From the NCBI RefSeq assembly GCF_031178445.1, contig NZ_JAPSIY010000006.1, positions 62,001 to 126,000 of the forward strand: DNA of 64,000 nucleotides, given 5' to 3'. The position numbers were made by a program, and so were the translations under genes. Positions within the stretch are counted from its first letter, which is position 1; each line of letters opens with the position of its first letter. Below the pieces are notes generated by a model. The model was not told the DNA's origin. It saw only the letters and a program-made list of their open reading frames with translations, and searched no databases. Positions 1 to 9,813 of this stretch are shown piece after piece. The DNA comes from Microbacterium sp. GTDB lineage: Bacteria; Actinomycetota; Actinomycetes; Actinomycetales; Microbacteriaceae.

Positions 1-1475
1 TCGTGCGCCCGAGCCCCTACATCTGCGCGGAATGGTCCAACGGCGGCATCCCGTTCTGGCTCTCGGGTCGCACCCGCGCCCTGCGAACCAGCGATCCCGT
101 CTTCACGAACGCGGTGGACGCCTGGTACGACGCGCTCATCCCGCAGCTCGAGCCTCTGCAGGCCGTGCACGGCGGGCCGATCCGGCTCATCCAGGTCGAG
201 AACGAGTACGGCTCGTACGGCAGCGACGCCGCGTACCTCGCGCATCTGCGCGAGGGGCTGCGTTCCCGCGGCATGGTCGAGATGCTCACCACCGCCGACG
301 GCACCACGGGTGACATGGTCGAGCACGGCAGCATCCCCGGGACGATGGGCACCTTCACGTTCGGCACCGGCGTGCCACTCGCCGTCGAGCTGCGCCGTGA
401 CGATCACCACCTCATGTGCAGTGAGCTGTGGGGCGGCTGGTTCGACCACTGGGGCGAGCGGCACCACGTGCGCTCGGCCGCCAGCATGATCGCGACGGTG
501 CACGAGCTGCTCGACGCCGGCGGCTCGGTGAGCCTCTACATGGCGCACGGAGGCACCAACTTCGGGCTGTGGAACGGGGCCAATCATGACGGCACGCTGC
601 TGCAGCCCACCGTCACCAGTTACGACTCTGATGCTCCGATCGGCGAGGACGGAACGCTGAACGACAAGTTCCACGCGCTGCGCGCCGCCTTCGCGCCGTT
701 CCACGACGGCGACCTGCCGCCTGTTCCGGATGCTCCTCGGCGCCAGCCGGCGGCATCCGCTCCGCTCGTGCCCACCGCCTCGCTGTTGGACGTGGTGCGG
801 GCGGTGCCGGTGGCGGCGACCGCACCGCAGCCGCTCAGCTATGAGCAGCTGGGCGCCGAGGACGGCCTCGTCTCCTACGAGGCGCAGATCTCGTTCCCGG
901 CCGAGGCGACGCTGCAGCTGCTCGAGCTGCGCGACCGTGCCACCGTCTTCCTCGACGACGTGCGGCTCGGCACGATCGAGCACGACGGCGAGCCCACACT
1001 GCCGCTCCCCTCCGCGGGCGGTGCGGGCCGGCTCACGATCGTGACCGAGAGCCTCGGACGCATCAACTACGGTGCTCTGACCGGCGAGCACAAGGGGATC
1101 CTGCGCGGCGTCCTCATCGGCCGCCGTCTCGTGCACGGGTGGGACCACCGGATGCTCCCGCGCGATGCCGTGCCCGTCGTGGGATCCGGCGGGGGCGCCG
1201 TCGAGGGTCTGGCGACGGCATCCTTCGACATCGAAGAGCCCGCTGACGCTTGGCTCGCCTTCCCCGGCGGTGCGAAGGGCATGGTGTGGCTGAACGGATT
1301 CCTGCTCGGGCGATACTGGGAGCGCGGGCCGCAGGTCACCCTGTACGCGCCCGAGCCGCTGTGGCGGGCCGGTGTCAACGAGATCGCGATCCTCGACACC
1401 GACCGTCTCGGCTCGACCGTCGAGATCCGCGAGGAACCCGACTTCGGCGAGGTGGAGGAATTCATCGGGTCATGA
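1..1475 (+). CDS. Beta-galactosidase, glycoside hydrolase family 35 (5' truncated)
   Basis: Retaining GH35 exo-beta-galactosidase releasing terminal galactose from glycans or oligosaccharides. The visible 490 residues begin inside the catalytic barrel at the family motif PYICAEW. The acid/base Glu lies in QVENEYG (about residue 64-70 of the visible part) and the nucleophile Glu in SELWGGWF (about 138-145). The rest holds the usual C-terminal beta domains. GH35 proteins of this type are normally about 580 residues, so roughly the first 90-100 are off the window; the first visible GTG is not a plausible start. No signal peptide can be judged. The stop overlaps the start of the GH29 gene by four bases, so the two are translationally coupled, which suggests a substrate carrying both galactose and fucose. 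Confidence 0.93.
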   Translation, partial: VRPSPYICAEWSNGGIPFWLSGRTRALRTSDPVFTNAVDAWYDALIPQLEPLQAVHGGPIRLIQVENEYGSYGSDAAYLAHLREGLRSRGMVEMLTTADGTTGDMVEHGSIPGTMGTFTFGTGVPLAVELRRDDHHLMCSELWGGWFDHWGERHHVRSAASMIATVHELLDAGGSVSLYMAHGGTNFGLWNGANHDGTLLQPTVTSYDSDAPIGEDGTLNDKFHALRAAFAPFHDGDLPPVPDAPRRQPAASAPLVPTASLLDVVRAVPVAATAPQPLSYEQLGAEDGLVSYEAQISFPAEATLQLLELRDRATVFLDDVRLGTIEHDGEPTLPLPSAGGAGRLTIVTESLGRINYGALTGEHKGILRGVLIGRRLVHGWDHRMLPRDAVPVVGSGGGAVEGLATASFDIEEPADAWLAFPGGAKGMVWLNGFLLGRYWERGPQVTLYAPEPLWRAGVNEIAILDTDRLGSTVEIREEPDFGEVEEFIGS

Positions 1476-2755
1476 ATGACGTGCTCCGACCATCGGCGGC
1501 GCAACTGGCCTGGCAGCGCGCCGGCCTCGGCGTGTTCTTCCATTTCGGCCTCAACACATTCGCGGGCGTCGAATGGAGCGATGGGACGCTCTCTCCTGAG
1601 GTCTTCGATCCGACCGACTTCGACGCCGACCAGTGGGTCGAGGTGGCGGCCGGCCTCGGCGCCGCCTATGTGGTGCTCACCGCCAAGCATCACGACGGGT
1701 TCTGCCTGTGGCCGACGAAGACCACCGACTACTCCGTGGCCTCGTCACCGTGGCGTGACGGCCGGGGTGATGTCGTGGCGGAGGTCGCGGCTGCCTGCAG
1801 GCGAAGGAGGGTCGGATTCGGCGTCTACCTGTCGCCCTGGGACAGGTATGCGCCGGAGTACGCGGATGCCGACGCCTACGACGCCGTCTACGCCGCGCAG
1901 CTCACCGAGCTGATGACCGGATACGGCGACCTGACCGAGGTGTGGTTCGACGGCGCCGGATCCGACGGGCGCGTCTACGACTGGCCGCGATACATGCGCA
2001 TCGTGCAGCAGCATCAGCCCGACGCCATGATCTTCAACATGGGTGCGCCCACGATCCGCTGGGTCGGCAACGAGGACGGGCTGGCCGCCGATCCCGTCGA
2101 GTACGTCACGGATGCGCTCGCGCTGAACCAATACGTGACGGGCGCCGATGCGCTTGCGGAGCGCATCTATGCTCCACCGGAGTGCGACGTCTCCATCCGG
2201 CGGGGGTGGTTCTGGCACCCGGACGACGAGCCGAAGAGCGTCGCGCACCTGATGGCGATCCATCTGCAGTCGATCGGCATGGGGGCTGGGCTGCTGCTGA
2301 ACCTCCCTCCCGACACCTCGGGGCGAATCGACCCTCGCGACGCGGAGCGGGTCCGCGAGCTGAGGGCCGAACTCGATCGGCGCTTCAGTGCACCCGTTCG
2401 GGCGGATGTCGAGGAACGCTCACCCGGCCAGTGGGCGGTCCGGCTGCCGGCCGAGGTCGAGGTGGGCCAGATCGAGCTGCGTGAAGCGCTGGAGCACGGT
2501 CAGCGGATCACCAGGCACACGATCGAGGTCGACGAGCGGGCGATCGTCGAGGCGAAGACCGTCGGCGTGCGCCGCATCCATACGATCGACCCGATCGCGC
2601 TGTCTTCGTTCCGGGTCGCGATCGACGAAGGCGCGCAGCTGGATGCCGTGATCGTGTACCCCGCGAACCCGGATCTGGTGCGCCCTGAGCTCCCTGAGGG
2701 TTACGAGGCCTCGACGGATCCGCCCGACCCGGTGACCGGCCTCGTGAGTCACTGA
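1472..2755 (+). CDS. Alpha-L-fucosidase, glycoside hydrolase family 29
   Basis: Retaining alpha-L-fucosidase, 427 residues, slightly short because it is essentially the catalytic barrel plus a small C-terminal domain. Visible family features are FFHFGLN (22-28), the substrate-binding AKHHDGF (71-77) and the nucleophile Asp160 in EVWFDG. There is no signal peptide, so the enzyme is probably cytoplasmic and acts on imported oligosaccharides. The ATG start overlaps the GH35 stop (ATGA). Beginning here gives the expected N-terminus just before the conserved WQRAGLGVFFHFG block. The frame stays open further upstream but only as overlap with GH35. Fucosylated, galactosylated plant or host glycans are a reasonable substrate guess from the pairing, but this is not proven by sequence. 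Confidence 0.93.
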   Translation: MNDVLRPSAAQLAWQRAGLGVFFHFGLNTFAGVEWSDGTLSPEVFDPTDFDADQWVEVAAGLGAAYVVLTAKHHDGFCLWPTKTTDYSVASSPWRDGRGDVVAEVAAACRRRRVGFGVYLSPWDRYAPEYADADAYDAVYAAQLTELMTGYGDLTEVWFDGAGSDGRVYDWPRYMRIVQQHQPDAMIFNMGAPTIRWVGNEDGLAADPVEYVTDALALNQYVTGADALAERIYAPPECDVSIRRGWFWHPDDEPKSVAHLMAIHLQSIGMGAGLLLNLPPDTSGRIDPRDAERVRELRAELDRRFSAPVRADVEERSPGQWAVRLPAEVEVGQIELREALEHGQRITRHTIEVDERAIVEAKTVGVRRIHTIDPIALSSFRVAIDEGAQLDAVIVYPANPDLVRPELPEGYEASTDPPDPVTGLVSH

Positions 2756-2863
2756 TCATCGCGCGCATCTGAGGCGGCAGAGTCTGCAAGATAGGGAATC
2801 CTCCCGATGTCTCCCCACCCACTCAGAGACGAGTGTAGGGATGCACCGAAAGAGGAGAACCCC

Positions 2864-3139
2864 ATGTACGAGCACCCCTATCTCGCCTACCGTGTCACCG
2901 CCTTCGAGCAGGAGCAGGCGGCCGTGATCGCAGAACGTCGTCGCGTGATCATGGACAACCCCGACCGCATCCGGTCGCGACCGGGTGTGATCGCCCGGGT
3001 GCTCCGTGCCATCGCGCCGCGACGCGAGACGCCTGTCCCCGTGACGGCCGCTTCAGTCCAGGTGACCTCCTCGTCCACGGCCCGCGTCCCGGCGGAGCGC
3101 TGCCCGGCCGGCGCCGACTGCGAGGCCGTCGCGGCGTGA
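2864..3139 (+). CDS. Small protein of unknown function (91 aa)
   Basis: Unrecognised 91-residue protein. The ATG follows a good ribosome binding site (AAAGAGGAG, 2849-2857). The N-terminal third is amphipathic and charged (MYEHPYLAYR, then an Ala/Glu/Arg-rich helix to about residue 35). The C-terminal part is Ala/Thr/Val-rich and ends with two cysteines (CPAGADCEAVAA). No membrane segment or known domain is evident. Its TGA overlaps a GTG that could start the LuxR regulator, so co-transcription with that gene is likely. The N-terminal pattern resembles short, uncharacterised actinobacterial proteins, but I cannot assign a role. Confidence 0.7.
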   Translation: MYEHPYLAYRVTAFEQEQAAVIAERRRVIMDNPDRIRSRPGVIARVLRAIAPRRETPVPVTAASVQVTSSSTARVPAERCPAGADCEAVAA

Positions 3140-3207
3140 CCATCCTGCACGAGCGCACTCCGACGGCAGGCGGCCCCGATGTCGGTGGCGAGTGGCACGA
3201 TGAGAAC

Positions 3208-6066
3208 ATGTCCCTCATCGCGTCCACCGCCGACATGGTGGGCCGTGACGCCGAACTCGAGATCCTCGAGGCGGCCCTGCAGCGTGCGTCGGCGGGTGAG
3301 GTCGCGTCGATGCTCGTGGCGGGCGAGGCGGGTATCGGCAAGTCGCGCCTGCTGCGCGAGTTCCGCGAGAGGGCGGCGGGCTCGGCGCTCGTGCTGAGCG
3401 GATGGAGCCTCGACTACGGCGCGACGCCCGCGCCGTACACCCCGCTGCCTTCGATCGTGCGCGGCGCGTTGGCCGAACTGGGCGACGCCGCAGCCGAAGC
3501 CGCCGGCCCCGCACGCGAGGCGCTGCGCTTGCTGCTGCCCGAGCTCGGCGACGCACCGTTCGACCGCACGAAAGCCGGCCCTGAGAGCCTGCGCGAGGCC
3601 ATCGCCAACGTCCTCGAGGCGGCCGCAGCGAGGCGTCCGGTGGTCGTGCTCATCGAAGACCTGCACTGGGCTGACGACGCGACGCTCTCGACGCTGGCCT
3701 TCCTGCTGCGGGTGCTCGCCGGCCATCGCGTGCTCTTCGTGATCACCTGTCGCGTCGACGAGGTGCGCCGGGGTGGTTCGGTGCGCTCGTTCCTCGTCGA
3801 AGCCGAGCGGGCACGGCTCCTCGACCGTCTGACGCTCGCGCGACTCGATGCCGTGCAGGTGCGCGCGATGGTGGAGGCGCTGAACGGGCCGATCGACGAC
3901 GCGGCCTTCACTCGTCTGCTCGACCGTTCAGAGGGCGTGCCGTTCTTCGTCGAAGAGCTCTCGTGCAATGCCGCGGGTCCGCTGCCCGAGTCGCTGCGCG
4001 ATCTGCTGCTGGTGCGCTTCGACGCGCTCGGCGACGATGCGAAGCGCGTGGTGCGCACGGTCTCGGGCTCGGACGCCGCTGTCGACCATGAGCTGCTCAG
4101 CGAGATCGCCGGGCTGCCGGACGAGCAGCTGGACGCAGCCATCCGCGAGGCGGCAGGCGCGGCGGTGCTCGCGGTGCGCTCGGACGACTCGTACGGATTC
4201 CGCCACGCGCTGCTGCGCGAGGCTGTGCACGACGATCTGCTTCCCGGCGAGCGCGCCAGGCTGCATCGTGCCTACGCCGAGGCGCTCGAGACACGGGCCG
4301 CCGAGGGTGAATGCTGCCACGAGGCCGCCCTCGCCTTCCACTGGCACCAGGCTCACGACGCGCGGCGCGCCTTGACCGCGGCGATCGGAGCGATGGAGCG
4401 CGCGAAGACCAGCTACGCCTTCTCGACCGCCGCGCGCTTCGGCGAGCTGGCGCTCGAACTGTGGGAGCAGGTGCCGGATGCCGCCGAGGCCGCCGGCATG
4501 GCACGGGTGACGCTGCTCGCCCGGCTCGGGTCGATCCTGCGCAACGCCGGAGACGGCGAACGCGCTCTGACCGTCGTGGGCCTCGCTCTCGACGAGATCG
4601 ATCCGGCCACGGCCGACGTCGGGGTGTACGCCAGGCTGCTGCGAGACAAGGCGCTCTACCTGCAGAACCTCGGCCGCACCGGATCGATCGCGCTGCTGCG
4701 GCAGGCGCTCGATGCGATGGCCGGCCGCCTCGACGACGACCGGCTGCGGGCCACGCTGCTCAACCTGCTGGCCGGGCGCCACATGGTGGCGGCGGAGTTC
4801 CCCGAGGCGATCCAGGCGGCCGACGAGGCCTATCGCCTGGCCGAGGCGGCAGGCGACGACGACCAGATGTCGATCGCGGCGAACACCAGGGCCGGCAGTC
4901 GTATGCACACCGGCGATGTGTCGGGTGGATTGGCAGACTACCGACTCGCGTGGGAGCGGGCGAAGGGCAGCACCGCGCAGATGCGCTACCGGGTGAACTA
5001 CTCCGACGCGCTGTACCTGCTCGGCCGGCATCGAGAGGCCGTACAGGTCGCCGAGGACGGCATCGCTCACGCGCGGACCCTCGGCGTCGAGCGCACCAGC
5101 GGGTCGATCCTCACGCAGAACCTCGCCGAACCGCTGCTGCAGCTCGGCGACATCGCCCGCACCGAGAGCCTGCTGGCCGGAGACCTCACATTCCGCACGC
5201 ACCGGGTGTTCCGCGTCTACACGACGATGACGCGGGTGCGCGCCCTCGCCTGGCGCGGGCGCATCGACGAGGCAAGAGCACTGCTCGACGAATGGCTGCC
5301 CGTCGTTCGTCAGGTCGCGGTGATCGAGCGACAGGTGCAGTACTCGCTGCTCACCTCCGACATCGCCTTGCGGCTGGCCGCGGGCGATGCACGCGGCGCC
5401 GCGCGAGTGCTCCAGGAGCTCTTCGACGGGGGCGGTGCCGAACTCGCCCACGCGGCCCGGGTGCTGCTCGACGGGGGATCGATCGTCGCAGCGCTGCGCG
5501 CGCAGGGATTCGCCGACGAGGCTGCGGCGCTCGCCGGATCCGTGGCGGACGCCTGGCAGAGGTTGCCGGAGGCGCTGCACCCCGCCGGGTGGACCCAGGT
5601 GCTGCTCGCCCTGCTGGCAGGCGACGCCGACCGTCTGCGCGAAGCGATGCCGATCGCCGACGGCGACGACATGCCGGCGGCGCTCGCGGTGCTCGTCCGC
5701 CTCGAACTCGCCCGCCGGCTGGTCGCCGACCGTTCCGATCGCGCGGAGGCGGCGACGGTGCTCGCCGACGCGGAGCGGCTTGCCGCCCGGATCGGCCACG
5801 CCCGTCTGCAGCACGAGGCCACCGAGTTCGCCGACGCCACCGGTCTGACGACGACGGCCGCCCGGCGCGACGGCACCGAGCTGACCGCCCGCGAGCAGCA
5901 GGTGCTCGAGCTCCTGGCCGAAGGACTCAGCAACCGCCAGATCGCCGAGCGGCTCTTCATCAGCATCAAGACTGTGAGCGTGCACGTCTCAGCCGTGCTG
6001 CGCAAGCTGGGCGCCGCGACGCGCACCGAGGCCGCTGCGCGGCATCGCTCCCTCGTCGACGCCTGA
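3208..6066 (+). CDS. Large ATP-binding LuxR-family transcriptional regulator (LAL type)
   Basis: MalT-like regulator of 952 residues: an N-terminal STAND/AAA ATPase (Walker A GEAGIGKS at 39-46, Walker B with VVVLIEDLHWADD near 150), a long helical TPR-like sensor region, and a C-terminal LuxR helix-turn-helix (LTAREQQVLELLAEGLSNRQ onwards, about 890-950). Such proteins bind ATP and a ligand and then activate promoters; the ligand cannot be read from sequence. I start at ATG 3208 because it places VGRDAEL near the N-terminus as in relatives. A GTG at 3136 overlapping the upstream stop would add 24 residues and is a real alternative. The neighbouring glycosidases on one side and copper genes on the other do not reveal the target. 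Confidence 0.88.
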   Translation: MSLIASTADMVGRDAELEILEAALQRASAGEVASMLVAGEAGIGKSRLLREFRERAAGSALVLSGWSLDYGATPAPYTPLPSIVRGALAELGDAAAEAAGPAREALRLLLPELGDAPFDRTKAGPESLREAIANVLEAAAARRPVVVLIEDLHWADDATLSTLAFLLRVLAGHRVLFVITCRVDEVRRGGSVRSFLVEAERARLLDRLTLARLDAVQVRAMVEALNGPIDDAAFTRLLDRSEGVPFFVEELSCNAAGPLPESLRDLLLVRFDALGDDAKRVVRTVSGSDAAVDHELLSEIAGLPDEQLDAAIREAAGAAVLAVRSDDSYGFRHALLREAVHDDLLPGERARLHRAYAEALETRAAEGECCHEAALAFHWHQAHDARRALTAAIGAMERAKTSYAFSTAARFGELALELWEQVPDAAEAAGMARVTLLARLGSILRNAGDGERALTVVGLALDEIDPATADVGVYARLLRDKALYLQNLGRTGSIALLRQALDAMAGRLDDDRLRATLLNLLAGRHMVAAEFPEAIQAADEAYRLAEAAGDDDQMSIAANTRAGSRMHTGDVSGGLADYRLAWERAKGSTAQMRYRVNYSDALYLLGRHREAVQVAEDGIAHARTLGVERTSGSILTQNLAEPLLQLGDIARTESLLAGDLTFRTHRVFRVYTTMTRVRALAWRGRIDEARALLDEWLPVVRQVAVIERQVQYSLLTSDIALRLAAGDARGAARVLQELFDGGGAELAHAARVLLDGGSIVAALRAQGFADEAAALAGSVADAWQRLPEALHPAGWTQVLLALLAGDADRLREAMPIADGDDMPAALAVLVRLELARRLVADRSDRAEAATVLADAERLAARIGHARLQHEATEFADATGLTTTAARRDGTELTAREQQVLELLAEGLSNRQIAERLFISIKTVSVHVSAVLRKLGAATRTEAAARHRSLVDA

Positions 6067-6145
6067 GCCGCCGTCGCCCAGCACGCTCCTTCCTCGAATG
6101 CGCGGCGGTCGTCGGGTCGCTCCGGAGTTCTTTCGCGCCGCGGGA

Positions 6146-6162
6146 ATACCCCCAGGGGGTAT
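6146..6162. promoter_or_regulatory. CsoR-type copper operator 1
   Basis: Palindrome TACCCC-N3-GGGGTA with arms extended to 8 bases (ATACCCCC/GGGGGTAT). This matches the operator type of the Cu(I)-sensing repressor CsoR. It lies about 60 bases upstream of copZ, in its promoter. Confidence 0.8.
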
Positions 6163-6181
6163 GTTGTAGTAGTCTCATGTA

Positions 6182-6198
6182 GTACCCCGAGGGGGTAC
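6182..6198. promoter_or_regulatory. CsoR-type copper operator 2
   Basis: Perfect palindrome GTACCCC-GAG-GGGGTAC, centred 36 bases downstream of operator 1 and 22 bases before the copZ start. Two sites a few helical turns apart suggest binding of two repressor oligomers across the promoter and transcription start. Confidence 0.8.
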
Positions 6199-6219
6199 AT
6201 CGAACGAACAGGAGATGCT

Positions 6220-6429
6220 ATGACCACCACCGAGTTCCAGGTGACAGGGATGACCTGCGGCCACTGCGAGATGTCCGTGCGTGAAGAGGTCGCCAAGGTA
6301 GCCGGCGTCGAGAGCATCGACGTCAACGCGCAGAACGGTCGTCTCATCGTCGGCTCGACTGCACCGGTCGACGCCGCTGCCATCATCGCCGCCGTCGACG
6401 AGGCGGGCTACCAGGTGGTGTCGGCCTGA
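6220..6429 (+). CDS. copZ: Copper chaperone CopZ (heavy-metal-associated domain)
   Basis: A single HMA domain of 69 residues with a ferredoxin-like fold that carries Cu(I) to the P-type ATPases. The metal-binding MTCGHC motif lies at residues 10-15 (CxxC). The ATG follows AGGAG (6210-6214). Two CsoR-type operators lie directly upstream, so copper induction is expected. The stop overlaps the ATG of the next gene by one base, and the copA gene follows, forming a copZ-secreted protein-copA operon. Confidence 0.95.
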   Translation: MTTTEFQVTGMTCGHCEMSVREEVAKVAGVESIDVNAQNGRLIVGSTAPVDAAAIIAAVDEAGYQVVSA

Positions 6430-7391
6430 TGAACGCCGCGGCACGCCTCGGCCTGTTCGGGCTGGGCCTGGTGGCGGTGTTCGGCGTCGCCGCAGCCGCA
6501 TCGGGGGCCATCGCGCCCGACGGCATCGCCACCGAATGGACCGCCTCGCAGAAGGATTCCGCCATGCAGGATCACAGCACAGCAGCGACAGAAGCCCCTG
6601 CGCCGAGTGCGCACGACGGCCACGGCGGACCGGCTCGCGCCGGTGAGCTCGGCGGTCTCTCCCTCTCCGCGCAAGGCCTGACCCTCGACACCGTGACCGC
6701 ACCGACCGCCGCAGGCGAGCCGGGCGAACTGAGCTTCCGCATCCTGGACGGGCACGGCGAACCCGTGACCGAATACGAGCGGGAGCACGACAAGGACCTG
6801 CACCTGATCGTGGTGCGCAGCGACGGCGCCGAGTTCCGTCACGTGCACCCCGAGATGGACGCTGCAGGTGTCTGGTCCATCGACTGGTCTTGGCGTGAAG
6901 CGGGCAGCTACCGCGTGTTCGCCGACTTCACCGCATCCGGCGCCGAAGCCGTCACGCTGTCACGCTCGGTGCAGGTCTCGGGGGCATTTGCGCCCGTCGA
7001 CCCGCAGCCTGCTCGGCACGCGCGGGTGGCCGGCTACGACGTGCACCTCCGCGGCGATCTCGCCGTCGGAGCAGCATCGGAACTGACGGTCGAGATCGCG
7101 AAGAACGGCGCACCCGTCACCGCTCTCGAGCCGTACCTCGGGGCGTTCGGGCATCTCGTCGCCCTGCGCCAGGGCGACCTCGGCTACGCGCACGTGCACC
7201 CGGAGGGCGACGCACCCCGGGCGGGAGACACCTCAGGCCCTGACGTGTCGTTCGCGGCATCCGTGCCGACTGCGGGGCGCTACCTGCTCTATTTCGACTT
7301 CCAGGTCGAAGGGGCCGTCCACTCCGTGCCCTTCGTCGTCGATACGACGGATGCGGCGCAGGGCGACGACTCCGACGACCACCAGCACTGA
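6429..7391 (+). CDS. Exported His-rich protein of the copper operon
   Basis: 320-residue protein with an N-terminal hydrophobic segment (about 5-30) that looks like a signal peptide or membrane anchor, so most of the chain should lie outside the membrane. It carries a His-rich linker (HDGHGG about 61-66), conserved-looking HVHPE motifs in each half (FRHVHPE about 138-144 and AHVHPEG about 256-262) and a HQH C-terminus. The two halves look like repeated beta-sandwich modules. Lying between copZ and copA, it probably binds or buffers extracytoplasmic copper. No enzymatic motif is seen. I recognise the operon context better than the protein, so the role is inferred. Confidence 0.8.
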   Translation: MNAAARLGLFGLGLVAVFGVAAAASGAIAPDGIATEWTASQKDSAMQDHSTAATEAPAPSAHDGHGGPARAGELGGLSLSAQGLTLDTVTAPTAAGEPGELSFRILDGHGEPVTEYEREHDKDLHLIVVRSDGAEFRHVHPEMDAAGVWSIDWSWREAGSYRVFADFTASGAEAVTLSRSVQVSGAFAPVDPQPARHARVAGYDVHLRGDLAVGAASELTVEIAKNGAPVTALEPYLGAFGHLVALRQGDLGYAHVHPEGDAPRAGDTSGPDVSFAASVPTAGRYLLYFDFQVEGAVHSVPFVVDTTDAAQGDDSDDHQH

Positions 7392-7420
7392 TCCACATCG
7401 CACCGACGAGGAGCACCATC

Positions 7421-9727
7421 GTGAGCACCGCCGCGTTGCCCGACGGCACGGCACAGAACCGCATCGATCTCGAGATCGGCGGCATGACCTGCGCCTCCTG
7501 CGCGATGCGCATCGAGAAGAAGCTCAACAAGCTCGACGGCGTGACCGCCACCGTGAACTACGCCACCGAGAAGGCGCAGGTGACGGTCGACGGCCCGATC
7601 GACCCGGCGATGCTGATTGCCGAGGTCGAGAATGCCGGATACTCCGCCGCGGTCCCCGCCCCGCCCGATGCGCCGCGAGTCGACGGCGGCGAAAGCGGGG
7701 AGCAGCGCGAGCTGCGCGCACTGCGGCACCGCCTGATCGGCGCCGTCGTGCTGTCGGTGCCCGTGATACTCCTCGCGATGATCCCGGCTCTACAGTTCAC
7801 CTACTGGCAGTGGGCCTCTCTGGCGCTGGCCGCCCCGGTGATCGTATGGGCGGCGTGGCCATTCCACCGCGCAGCCTGGGTCAATCTGCGCCACGGCGCC
7901 GCCACCATGGACACGCTCATCAGCCTCGGCACCACGGCCGCGTTCCTGTGGTCGTTGTACGCGCTGTTCCTCGGCACGGCCGGCGAGGCCGGTATGACGC
8001 ACGGGTTCTCGTTCGCGATCGCTCCGAGCGACGGCGCGGCGAACATCTACCTCGAGGTCGCCGCCGGCGTCACCATGTTCGTGCTGGCCGGGCGCTACTT
8101 CGAGAAACGCGCCAAGCGCCGTGCCGGTGCCGCGCTGCGCGCTCTGCTCGAGCTCGGCGCGAAGGACGTCGCCGTGCTGCGCGGAGACGTTGAGACGCGC
8201 ATCCCCACGTCGGAGCTGCGCGTCGGCGACGAGTTCGTCGTGCGCCCGGGCGAGAAGATCGCGACCGACGGCGTCGTCGCCTCTGGCTCGTCCGCCGTCG
8301 ATCAGTCGATGATCACAGGCGAGGCCGTGCCCGTCGAGGTGGGCGTGGGGGATTCCGTGACGGGCGCGACCGTGAACGCCGGCGGTCGCCTGGTCGTCCG
8401 CGCCACCCGCGTGGGCGCCGACACACAGCTTGCGCAGATGGCCCGCCTGGTGGAGCAGGCGCAAACCGGCAAAGCCGAGGTCCAGCGCCTTGCCGACCGC
8501 ATCTCGGGCGTCTTCGTGCCGATCGTCATCGCGATCGCCGTCGCGGCTCTCGGCGCCTGGCTGGGCGCCGGGTTCCCGGCATCCGCCGCCTTCACCGCCG
8601 CGGTCGCCGTGCTCATCATCGCCTGCCCGTGCGCGCTGGGACTCGCGACACCCACCGCATTGCTCGTCGGCACAGGCCGAGGTGCGCAGCTCGGCATCCT
8701 GATCAAGGGGCCCGAGGTGCTCGAATCCACCCGCCGTGTCGACACCGTCGTGCTCGACAAGACCGGCACGGTCACCGAAGGACGCATGAGCGTCGTGTCG
8801 GTCATCCCCGAAGGGGACACGGATGCCGTGCAGCTGCTGCGCCTGGCGGGATCCCTCGAACACGCCAGCGAGCATCCGATCGCCCGCGCGGTCGCGGCCG
8901 CCGCGTTGTCCGCCGAGGAGTCACGAGACATCGCGGCGGCTCGCCCGGATGCCGCACTCTCCGACCCCACGCCGAGGCTGCCGGACGTCGAATCGTTCCA
9001 GAACGTCGAGGGGCGCGGGGTCAGCGGCGTGGTCGAGGGGCGCGCAGTGCTCGTCGGGCGGCTCTCACTGCTCGAGGACTGGGCAATCCATCCCTCTGTC
9101 CGGTTGCTCGCGGCCAAGGCCGAAGCCGAGGCGGCCGGTCAGACGGCAGTCCTCGTCGCCTGGGACGGAGCGGCGCGCGGCATGATCGTCGTGTCAGACC
9201 AGGTGAAGCCGACCAGTGCCGAAGCCGTCGCCTCGCTCAAGCTGCTCGGCCTCACGCCGGTGCTGCTCACCGGCGACAACGAGGCGGCCGCGCGGCACAT
9301 CGCTGCGCAGGTCGGCATCGACGAGGTCATCGCAGAGGTGCTCCCGGCCGACAAGGTCGCCGTGGTCTCTCGACTGCAAGAGCAGGGCAGGGTCGTGGCG
9401 ATGGTCGGCGACGGTGTCAACGACGCGCCCGCACTGGCGCAGGCAGACCTGGGCATGGCCATGGGAACCGGAACGGATGTCGCGATCGAGGCGTCCGACA
9501 TCACCCTGGTGCGCGGCGACCTGCGGGCGGCGGCGGATGCGATCCGGCTGTCCCGCCGCACGCTGGGAACCATCAAGGGCAACCTCTTCTGGGCCTTCGC
9601 CTACAACATCGCGGCGATCCCGCTTGCGGCCCTCGGGCTGCTGAATCCGATGCTCGCGGGAGCGGCGATGGCGTTCTCGAGCGTCTTCGTCGTCGGCAAC
9701 AGCCTTCGGCTGCGCTCCTTCCGCTGA
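7421..9727 (+). CDS. copA: Copper-exporting P1B-1-type ATPase CopA
   Basis: 768-residue integral membrane ATPase pumping Cu(I) out of the cytoplasm. It has an N-terminal HMA domain with MTCASC (22-27), the transmembrane CPC metal site in [11 protein letters not shown] (about residue 403), the phosphorylation motif DKTGT (about 446), the TGDN nucleotide-binding motif and the hinge [10 protein letters not shown] (about 662). The CPC motif defines the P1B-1 (Cu+/Ag+) subgroup. GTG start 7421 follows GAGGAG. The gene lies 29 bases after the exported His-rich protein and presumably shares the CsoR-controlled copZ promoter. Confidence 0.96.
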   Translation: MSTAALPDGTAQNRIDLEIGGMTCASCAMRIEKKLNKLDGVTATVNYATEKAQVTVDGPIDPAMLIAEVENAGYSAAVPAPPDAPRVDGGESGEQRELRALRHRLIGAVVLSVPVILLAMIPALQFTYWQWASLALAAPVIVWAAWPFHRAAWVNLRHGAATMDTLISLGTTAAFLWSLYALFLGTAGEAGMTHGFSFAIAPSDGAANIYLEVAAGVTMFVLAGRYFEKRAKRRAGAALRALLELGAKDVAVLRGDVETRIPTSELRVGDEFVVRPGEKIATDGVVASGSSAVDQSMITGEAVPVEVGVGDSVTGATVNAGGRLVVRATRVGADTQLAQMARLVEQAQTGKAEVQRLADRISGVFVPIVIAIAVAALGAWLGAGFPASAAFTAAVAVLIIACPCALGLATPTALLVGTGRGAQLGILIKGPEVLESTRRVDTVVLDKTGTVTEGRMSVVSVIPEGDTDAVQLLRLAGSLEHASEHPIARAVAAAALSAEESRDIAAARPDAALSDPTPRLPDVESFQNVEGRGVSGVVEGRAVLVGRLSLLEDWAIHPSVRLLAAKAEAEAAGQTAVLVAWDGAARGMIVVSDQVKPTSAEAVASLKLLGLTPVLLTGDNEAAARHIAAQVGIDEVIAEVLPADKVAVVSRLQEQGRVVAMVGDGVNDAPALAQADLGMAMGTGTDVAIEASDITLVRGDLRAAADAIRLSRRTLGTIKGNLFWAFAYNIAAIPLAALGLLNPMLAGAAMAFSSVFVVGNSLRLRSFR

Positions 9728-9770
9728 CGACTCGGACGGGGAAGGATGGCGCGCAGGAGTGCCGATCCGG

Positions 9771-9789
9771 AATACCCCGCGGGGGTATT
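9771..9789. promoter_or_regulatory. CsoR-type copper operator 3
   Basis: AATACCCC-GCG-GGGGTATT, the same TACCCC-N3-GGGGTA architecture as the two sites before copZ. It is 25 bases upstream of the CopB-type ATPase, giving that gene its own copper-responsive promoter. Confidence 0.8.
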
Positions 9790-9813
9790 GGGTTGCTTCC
9801 GGCAGGAGGGTGA

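Noticed and set aside
3928..5985. Very long open frame antisense to the LuxR regulator gene
   Set aside because: It is a shadow of a GC-rich coding strand: composition is dominated by Arg, His, Gly and Glu, there is no start signal, and no protein family is recognisable.
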